Shown here: positions 56,011-64,000 of the stretch, one piece after another
How the letters are laid out: each line of letters opens with the position of its first letter
Numbering within the stretch: position 1 is the first letter of the stretch
Origin: Liolophura sinensis
Taxonomy: Eukaryota; Mollusca; Polyplacophora; Chitonida; Chitonidae
Reading direction: 5' to 3'
Assembly: GCF_032854445.1 (NCBI RefSeq)
Contig: NC_088305.1
Location: forward strand, 20,686,955-20,750,954
Length of the DNA stretch: 64,000 nucleotides
Position numbers and translations under genes: made by a program
The notes under the pieces: generated by a model
What the model was told of the DNA's origin: nothing
What the model saw: the letters and a program-made list of their open reading frames with translations, nothing else
The model's database searches: none

Positions 56011-57904
56011 AGTATATATCTCAGTGCTGAAAATTAACCTTGAAATAGGTTACTCTATTACGTACTCTACTTAATTTGGCCTAAAACTTTGTTGATGACC
56101 ACACAAGTTACTTATTTTGAATGATTCTCAGCTCTACATATACATGTATAGATCATAGAAAGGTGATCTGAGGTTTGTTTACAACATCGGATCATGATAG
56201 CCTATTGTACAAATCTGAGTTTTGGCAACAGAAGTAATATTTTGTTACCTTTTTTGCCTCTAGAATTGCATTTTTAGCACTAATAATGTGTTCATCAACA
56301 TGATGGGACTTTTATGTACAGCACGTGCTACGTGTATAATTTATTAGGACACATACTCAACATGCAACATGTTTTTTTTTTTCCTTGTTAATGAATCAAC
56401 AGTTTTAAAAACTTTTTTAAACTTTTTTATTTGGCACCCCGCAGGATATATATGTTTGTATATTTTATGTACACCAGTGTTACAGATGAGGCGAGCAGAG
56501 GCCTAATTACGCATAAACAATTAGATCATATGCTTCTAAAATTAAAACAGAACGTACTGTATACGCCTGAAGATTCGTTTGTACTCCTGAATTACCGAAA
56601 GCTAGCGTACATGCGAGATTGAAAGCAGACAGCTTTGGCAAAATGAAAGTAAATCTCCACAGCGAACCATGTGTCGACGTTCTCCATCCTGTGTTAGTTT
56701 TCAGACACTTTTGGCGACAAGAAAAGATCCTTTGCCACCACCCACAGCTGTAGAGAATGCCTACCCTGATATTTGTCTTCGTGACATACTCGAGTATTTG
56801 CCTTGAATAAGATGTAGCAAAGGGTTTAAAATGGTCTTTTTGATAACAATACTGCACAAAATTACCGTCATATCGCTCCCTAATGTCTGATTTCAATTCC
56901 CCAGGGATCGTCAGTAAAGTCTTCAATGTTAAAGTATCATAGAGGGTCCAGTTTCTGACATATACATGTGCTCACATGCATGTTTTCGTAAAGAGAGAGA
57001 AGCTAATGCAATGGAATAAAAAAATATCATGAGAACAGCTAGCAACATATGCACGAAAAGATTTCCGATTTATACTATATACTGCCATTAATTAAAGCAC
57101 AAAATAATAAATTCTTGCCTTCTGATAGATTTAGTGTATATCAACAGCTGTTTTATCCCAAAGATAGCAGTTGTTAACAAGTTTGTACAGACCAAAAAAT
57201 GTTGTAGACAGGTAAAAAAAAATATACCCGTCACATCAGGCAGGTTACCATAGAAAAAAACAATATTAGCAACACCTGCTATAATAGCACAACGAATGAA
57301 AAGTACCGTATAAATTGTCAGTGCAGTGGGTGAGCTGTTGAAATAAACCCCCAAACAGGTTGATGCGAAATAAATAAATGTATTAACTTCATTCAACTTC
57401 ATTCCTCTTGCAGAGGAGCTGAAATAATTTCTTTATTCTAGAATGTTATGACTAGTCATACATTGAGGGCATTTTACATGTAGGCCTAAGTGTATAGCCC
57501 TGGATAACAACAAAGAAAAGAATTGTCTGTGTACATGTCAGCCTTTGTACATGTATACATATATGCACACGTATGCCTTTTCTCCAGCCCCCTTCACTCC
57601 ATCACCTTCACACTTGACAGGTACACGTGTCAATTACTCATGACCCAAAATAGTGAAGTGTTGAGTGTTTGAAAAAATGAGTTTGGCAATATCAGGTAAG
57701 GCCTACTTGAAACAGCGGAAGTACAGTGCTGCCTCTTTTTCAAAGTTGGGAGTACTGTAATCCATCTGAGAAAAAAATGATCTGTTGCACTGTACAAAGT
57801 ATATTGAAACAGTCAAAAGTTAAATCAAACTACATGTGTATACCTCTGTTGATGAGTCTTTGTAAGTGGGGATACATAGAGTGTTGTGTAGAGAGTGTAT
57901 ATGG

Positions 57905-58095
57905 CCTAGTGTATTTCAGCTAAAGTTTGGCGTGTACAAATGAACTTTTAAGAGCCACATAAAGGCCATTAAATTTTACATTTAGGTATTTCTGTTAAGA
58001 AATTAATCAAACTTAACCAAATAGTCTTTATTTTGTCGTATACCTCTGGGTGAATTAGTCAGAATCAAGCAAAGTGTATCACTTCAGAAAAGCTG
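57905..58095 (+). repeat. Dispersed repeat family C, copy 4
   Basis: TTTCAGCTAAAGTTTGGCGT, CACATAAAGGCC, GAAATTAATCAAACTTAACC and AATCAAGCAAAGTGTATCAC align with 17625-17820. Confidence 0.5.
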
Positions 58096-58315
58096 AACTT
58101 TAATAGGGGAAATACAAGAAGTGAACACTTCAAACCTCTTCAGTATAACAGAAGTGTTAGATTGTTTTTATGTCTCGCTGGAGCTTTTCGTTGTAATGTG
58201 AGGTCAAGTTATGTGAGTGTAGGTCAAACCATTCACCATACCATAGCCATTCTACTCAAATCCAGGCTGAGAATTTGTACTATGGATCTATAATATAAAC
58301 TTATTCTAGTATGAG

Positions 58316-59105
58316 GGGCCTCCGTGAATGAGGTGGTTAGTGAGCTAGTGCCCCAGGAGCCATTCACCAACGTGGTTGCTGCGAGTTAAAGCCCAGGTCA
58401 TGCTGGCTTTCTCTCTGGTCGTACATGGGCAGGTTTACCATCAACCTGCAAGTGGTCATGGGTCTCCCCCAGTGGTCGGAAAGTAATGAAGTTAACAACT
58501 ACTACGGATATTGTTTCTTAACAGACACAATCTTAATTCAAACACATTAAAACAAACGACATCGGTAGCGTTCGGTAAGCAAAATTACAAACATGTACTG
58601 TTTTCTCTTCCATAATATAGAAGAATACAATATAAGACTACTTACGTCATTCCAACTTTGTAAACATGCTAATCCGAGTCTACAGATTTCTTCAAGGAAG
58701 CATTTTTTTTCACAGCAAAATACATGAAATCATTTATCATCAAACATCAAATAGATCAGCTCATTCATATTCATGAGCACGTCATGAGTGACGTCATGAT
58801 CTACAACGGAGAGTTCGAAGGCTTTAATTTTCCACAGTTATCAAAGAAATAACAAGACCAATGGTCAATCCGAAAAATGATCAGGCAACACTAAATGCAG
58901 GTCTGGTCGTGCGCAGTAACTGGGTGAGTGTGGGGACAGTTTAGTGCTTGGGTGATGTCAGGGAGCGACCCTTGCTTGCATCTGAACACCCATTTCTGAA
59001 CACCCAGGCTCTGCCCGGTTTCCTCCCACCATAATGCTGGTCGACGTTGTATAAGTGAAATATTCTTCAGTACGGCATAAAACACGAATCAAATAAATAA
59101 ATGAA
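58316..59105 (+). mobile_element. SINE split in two by about 525 bp of foreign DNA
   Basis: The 5' half (58316-58476) runs from GGGCCTCCGTGAATGAGGTG to GGTCATGGGTCTCCCCCAG. The 3' half (59005-59105) resumes at CAGGCTCTGCCCGGTTTCCT and ends in AAACACGAATCAAATAAATA. The two halves meet at the same point of the SINE consensus. The insert begins AGTGGTCGGAAAGTAATGAA and ends in a small direct repeat CTGAACACCCATTTCTGAAC. Its class is unknown. Confidence 0.8.
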
Positions 59106-60456
59106 TATGATGTCATGATATCGAACTGAAATATTGCTGATGTGCTGTTAAACCATGATCATTCAAGTATTATGGCATTGATGAACTGCTGGTTTTATAT
59201 GAAATTTAAAAGTTTCTCAATGTTACAAACAGTATGTACATGTTCAAAGTCTTCAGTGAACATAAAATGAAGTGAGTTCAAGTTGCACCAGACTGAAGAA
59301 AACTTTGACCCTTATATATGTCTATGCTGGAGAAATCAAAAGCATGGAAAACAGAGGCAGTGTTGGTGGGGGGAGTTTCAGGGCCTTACCTAAAAACAGG
59401 TTCAAGGTTCTGATTTCAAACTTTTAAAGGTGTGTAAAGAAATTGTATAAAATGCAATTCAAAGTGATACTCTCTGAGAGCTTTTGAGTCTGTGAATGAA
59501 AGAAATTTACATAAGAACTTTATATTTTTAAACCATCATATTTTTTGTTTAATCTACTTGTTAATATTAATACAGCTTAATCGGTTTAGGTGCCCAACTG
59601 TTTGTGGGCCCAAATGTTTTCAGGAGCTAAAATGCCTCTAGATATGGTCGTGGATGTCTCGCACATTTAGATACTGGTAGAACCTATTTGATTTAGAAGG
59701 AAATGCAGGTTAGAGTCATTGAAAAATAACATTGAGATGATTGCAAATGACACTTTACATTAACTTTTCATTATTTGCATTCCTTTGTTAGATTTATCAT
59801 GTGATATGTACTTAGATTCACTAGCATTTTGTCAGAGCACATTATGCTGTTATCATCATCCATTATCAGCAACGGAAGCTATATTTAGTAACTGATCACA
59901 TTTGGCTCAGCCAGTTAGGGATAGGTGAACTGTGATCCTGCCACAGTTACCTCCCTTGTTAAACTAAGACCAGTTTCATCTGGAGATTTACAGCTAGATG
60001 TACGACAGCTATCAGGTCACTAGTCTATGTGACAGGGTGATTGTGAGCTGCATACATTGGATATATGCACAATCTGGCAGTGTGTAATGAGTTGTCCATT
60101 GTGTACATCATGTATTCCCCAGTAGACATGATGGGGTAAGTTCTTACTCATATTCTAATAGATATTTCAGCAACTTTCCTAGCTGGACTTTATTACTGCT
60201 GTATTACATTCTTTAATCTGTTCCCCATATTTAAATTGTCAGTATTTTAATGGGAATGGATATACTTTATTTAAAATCTTTTAGTATATGTATACATTTG
60301 TGTACTGTGAGTCTTTTAATTTAACATGTGTTACATTATGATGTTAACATAGCAGTTTGCACCTATTTGGTGACAAGAATAAAAATGTGCTTGGGATATA
60401 ATGCAGACCTCAAGAGGGCAGGGTGCAAAGGTACATTTCTGAAAGTATAATGCATA

Positions 60457-60459
60457 TAA

Positions 60460-60496
<37 letters not shown>

Positions 60497-60497
60497 T
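60457..60497. repeat. (TA)n(GA)n compound microsatellite
   Basis: ATATATAT followed directly by GAGAGAGA. Confidence 0.9.
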
Positions 60498-61296
60498 TGA
60501 GTTGGACAAGAGACCTGTAAGTGACAAAGTTTCCAGCCAGCATCATCAGCTGTTCGTATAACACTTAGCCTGGTGCCGAGTTGATTATTTAACAAGGTCA
60601 GATACCTGTGTTTTTACGAGTACATTTTTTTTTTTCAGATGGTCTTGAAGTATGAATTGAGCTGCATACATACCCTGCTAAAGCTCCCATCCTGCCAAAA
60701 TGTGCTGTTACTGAAATTATGTAAATTTTCATTCAGATACACATTTGTGGATGTATGGAGTAGCCTGTTAGTCTGTTAATAAATTTTGTAAAATTGTTGT
60801 GCCGGGCATTTATTGTTGAAATGGAACTTCCTTGTTACAAGCCTTGTCATTGATCGCTGATAAACTTCAGAGATTGGAACTGAAATGATTTAAAGGGGCC
60901 ATACAATATGTGTCCATTCTAGCAATGTAATGTATGTGTACTTTAAGTGCTGAAGCTGTGGGTGCACATCTGTTCATTTGTGCCTTGGTTAACTCAGACC
61001 TACATGTGGGTTTATTTGTTGTCCAAAGCTATTTCTCTAATGTGTACATACTGATACATATGTTTTCCCACCACAAATTTCCTGTTTTATGTGCTTGTGG
61101 ATTTGTCAGCGGGTAGATCCGACCTCAGGTTGTAAGTAGGTCATAAAAATTTTGCTGGAATTTTATGAGGGGTTCTATTCATTTGTGGACCTGTGAAGAG
61201 CGTTTTATGGTCATGCTGTTCTCACTGCCAGATACAGTAATGTTCACGATGAACACTGTATGTTCAAAGGCATTTGTACTGTGAATAATGCTACAT

Positions 61297-61465
61297 TTAT
61301 TTATTTATTTGATTGGTGTTTTATGCCGTACTCAAGAATATTTCACTTATACGACGGCGACCAGCATTATGGTGGGAGGAAACCAGGCAGAGCCCAGGGA
61401 AAACCCACGACCATCCGCGGGTTGCTGGCAGACCTTCCCACATACGGCCGGAGAGGAAGCCAGCA
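61297..61465 (-). mobile_element. 5'-truncated SINE with exact target duplication
   Basis: Minus-strand copy from the AAATA tail to GAGAGGAAGCCAGC. It is flanked by 13-bp AATAATGCTACAT at 61284-61296 and 61466-61478. Confidence 0.94.
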
Positions 61466-61639
61466 AATAATGCTACATGTGCTGCTTGAGGTATTTACAG
61501 GGGTTTATTATTGAAGTATTAAATTTTAACTAAGGATCCAATGATTTTATTGATACCCAAACATGACTCTGGAATTTTCTGACAATCATATTCTAAGAAA
61601 TATAAGAACGTTTGCGTCCTTAACATGCTTAACTGCCTT

Positions 61640-61895
61640 TAGTTAATCCCCGATTTGCATAGCAGAAATCTGACATGGGAAATAGAAAGTTTCTCCTGAC
61701 TTTTTGTTAATCCCCGATTTGCATAGCAGAAATCTCTGACATGGGAAATAGAAAGTTTCTCCTAACATTTAGTTAATCCCCGATTTGCATAGCAGAAATC
61801 TCTGACATGGGAAATAGAAAGTTTCTCCTAACATTTAGTTAATCCCCGATTTGCATAGCAGAAATCTCTGACACGGGAAATAGAAAGTTTCTCTT
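61640..61895 (+). repeat. Tandem repeat of about 62 bp, four copies
   Basis: The unit is TTAGTTAATCCCCGATTTGC, ATAGCAGAAATCTCTGACAT, GGGAAATAGAAAGTTTCTCC, TAACA. Copies are nearly identical; the first lacks two bases and the last has ACACGG. Confidence 0.95.
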
Positions 61896-62783
61896 ATGTT
61901 ATTATGTCACTGTGATAAAGTTGTAAAGTTTCAGTATTATTGCACGCTTATTACTTTGAAATATATGTGCATGTGGTGCACATGTACTTACATGTACTTT
62001 GGAAAAGGCACTTAATTCTTTTTTTATTGCCTCCTAGGATATTGCACTGGTACAAGATCTCTTGGTTTTATGAGGCATGTGTATGTTTAATTACTTTATA
62101 ATCCATGTACGTGTTATTTGTTTGTGAATGAACTAAGAACTTGAAACTGATCTAATGTAGAATTCGGTAGGAAAGGTTTCATTCGGCACAAATACCTATG
62201 ATCTTTCCGCTATCATATAATATGGAGGCTGTCTTATATACACACATGTACGTCTGAAGAATAGTATGAGTAATACATGGGCACATACAAAGTATTTACA
62301 TTTAAGTGTACTCCAGGTCAGTTTTGCTGAATCAAGGAATGGCCCTATTGTACAACTCTCACACATGAGGGCTCAGTCTTTTTACCTGACTGTGAACAGG
62401 CCTAATTGGCCATACAATGTACCCGTTCACACACCCTGGGAAGAAGACTGGTAAAAACTGAGATATTGTTAATGTTAGCAGGTAGGGCTGAGTGTCATAG
62501 CACAATTACAAAGCTTTCTCCCTGACCTCTTTATGTCTGGTTTGTGACTCAAACCCTGTGGAGGCAGTTCCTATCTGGCTCATTCAATCAAGGCGTTTTA
62601 GTTTTCGCTGCAGCCAATTGGTTTAGGATCAAATTCAGCTCTCGTTGGGTTGGCTGCAGCCTGAAGTTAGGTAGTTTTCAGATTCTTGGCAGAAGGCTGG
62701 TGGTTTACCCCTCCACCCACAATCCTCATTGCAGTCATATAGGCGAGAACTTTTTGAGTATGGCAATAATGACCAGTCAAATA

Positions 62784-62869
62784 TTTATTTATTTATTTAT
62801 TTATTTGATGGGTGTTTTACACTGTACTCAGTACTATATCTTTCATACGACGACGATCAGCATTATGGC
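62784..62869 (-). mobile_element. Very short 5'-truncated SINE
   Basis: The tail and last 60 bp only (GATGGGTGTTTTACACTGTA, CTCAGTACTATATC). It is flanked by ACCAGTCAAATATTT (62772-62786) and ACCAGTCAGATATTT (62870-62884), a 15-bp duplication with one mismatch that overlaps the tail. Confidence 0.85.
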
Positions 62870-63660
62870 ACCAGTCAGATATTTATTTGATTTGTATTTT
62901 GTAAGCGTTGAGAAACTGAAAATGGCATGGAAGTTTGCACTATGTACAGACTGCTGTTTACGTTGAAAGAGACAAATCATAAACAAATCTGAAGTCAAGG
63001 AGACTGAAATATTCTGAAGTTTAACAGTAAACAAAATTCTACTGTTTTTTTTTTTTTTTTTTTTAAATTGCATCAGTTAATATAATTGGAGAGTACAGTA
63101 AAGTACAAGATGAAGTGTGATCAACTTCAATAAATAAGTATATGTACCTGCACTCGCAAGAATGTAGGCCTAGATGTGACATGAACTTGTTTGAATAAAA
63201 CAAAACAAAGCGTTGTAAAATATTTTATCACATGGCTGTACACATGTAATCTAGCTTCCTGAGGTCGATAGTTTGTTGTAACATATACCGTAATAATTTG
63301 TTATAACATAGCCAACCTCAGGTAATCATGTAACTGTCAAACATCGCTGTTGTTTGTTTGACATGTTTGTGGCTATGGGAATAACTGTAAACCACAGTGT
63401 GTGACTAAGCTCATGTGTTTACTACATAGTTGTCATTTTCTAAAATAAGTAAATCACATTTTTGTTTAGCTTCAAGCTGTAAACATTTCACATTTCTGGT
63501 AAAGTTGGTTTTCTGATATTAACCAACAAACAATTGTTCATAGATGTAACGGTAGCCCTGACCTGCTGATATGTGTATAGCCTTGACTTTGTCCATTTGT
63601 CCATTGCTGGTCACGTGGCTATAGCATCCAGTCTCACCCTAGCTGACAGGCCTTGGATTA

Positions 63661-63935
63661 TGAAGCCAAATGAGACTAATGGTTAAAGCATCCGCCTAGA
63701 AGTTGGGAGACGGTGCAATCAAACCCAGGTCAGATCAGTGCAAAGACTTCAAAAATGGTACTTGAAGTTGCCTCAGTTGATACTTAGCGCTGAGAGATTA
63801 GAGCAAGGAAACTGGAACGATTGGTCTGGTGTCAGTACAGTGTGACTGGGTGGGGTGTCATATCTGATGTCTTTGACATGATACTTCAGTGACATCTGCT
63901 TTGGCAGTGTGAACTCGCCCTGCCACAAGAAGACA
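63661..63935 (+). mobile_element. Possible tRNA-derived SINE, another family
   Basis: ACTAATGGTTAAAGCATCCG (box A-like) and GTGCAATCAAACCCAGG (box B-like) start the element; the body carries GTGACTGGGTGGGGTGTCAT. No clear tail before the TA tract. Confidence 0.4.
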
Positions 63936-63938
63936 CCA

Positions 63939-63944
63939 CATATA

Positions 63945-63983
<39 letters not shown>

Positions 63984-64000
63984 ATATACACACACACACA
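63939..64000. repeat. (TA)n / (CA)n microsatellite at window end
   Basis: TATATA tract followed by ACACAC, cut by the window edge. Confidence 0.9.

Larger units (their letters stand above)
47874..64000 (+). other. Probable long first intron, 16 kb, repeats only
   Basis: From the donor at 47874 to the window end I found no exon with convincing acceptor, frame and family resemblance. The stretch holds MITE-like copies (49408, 52955, 57905), SINEs (58316-59105, 61297, 62784, 63661), the 62-bp array at 61640 and microsatellites. The 48.0-49.4, 50.0-52.9, 53.2-57.9 and 59.1-61.2 kb parts hold nothing I can name beyond small duplications. Confidence 0.45.

Noticed and set aside
57677-57695. ATGAGTTTGGCAATATCAG followed by GTAAGG, a possible alternative first exon
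   Set aside because: Six codons with a good donor are too little to separate from chance, and no promoter or transcript evidence is visible.

Overview
This is a window of animal nuclear DNA. It has intron-split genes, A+T-rich introns and intergenic DNA, microsatellites, many short interspersed elements (SINEs) and MITE-like repeats. The main SINE has a tRNA-like head, a 3' end resembling GAGTACGGCGTAAAACACC and an (AAATA)n tail. That type is familiar from molluscs and some other lophotrochozoans, so a mollusc, possibly a bivalve, is my best guess. The organism cannot be fixed from this window alone.

Region 1 (1-21.5 kb, + strand) holds the 3' thirteen coding exons of calpain-7 (CAPN7). This is an ESCRT-associated cysteine protease of the PalB/Rim13 type. 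All three catalytic residues are encoded (Cys codon at 1955, His at 7523, Asn at 7783), followed by the C-terminal beta-sandwich domains and the stop at 20076-20078. The N-terminal MIT region (roughly 240 residues) lies upstream of the window. The first visible exon carries an apparent one-base deletion near 1050.

The CAPN7 introns hold most of what is unusual here. Three tandem arrays are built from copies of CAPN7 exon edges: a 43-bp array of a 5' splice site (1103-1515), a 57-bp array of another 5' splice site with about 58 copies (7862-11186), and a 109-bp array of three decayed copies of an exon start with its acceptor (16765-17109). Three further arrays are not obviously exon-derived: 62/72 bp at 3850-6390, 127 bp at 12835-14555, and 29 bp at 14850-15480.

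Region 2 (21.5-47 kb) is mostly repeat-rich intergenic DNA. It holds one clear gene: a four-exon, minus-strand gene (34115-32268) for a 158-residue secreted Ly6/uPAR-type three-finger protein with a signal peptide, 12 cysteines in the mature part, a CCNxxxCN motif and a GPI-type hydrophobic tail.

Region 3 (about 46.3-64 kb, + strand) appears to be the start of a third gene. An exon at 47671-47873 carries a start codon and 18 codons preceded by upstream ORFs. After its donor, no further exon could be recognised in 16 kb, so this is probably a long first intron. The product cannot be named.

Throughout, SINEs (several with exact target-site duplications and 5' truncation) and MITE-like families with terminal inverted repeats are scattered and sometimes nested. 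No bacterial, viral or CRISPR features and no functional tRNA or rRNA genes were seen.
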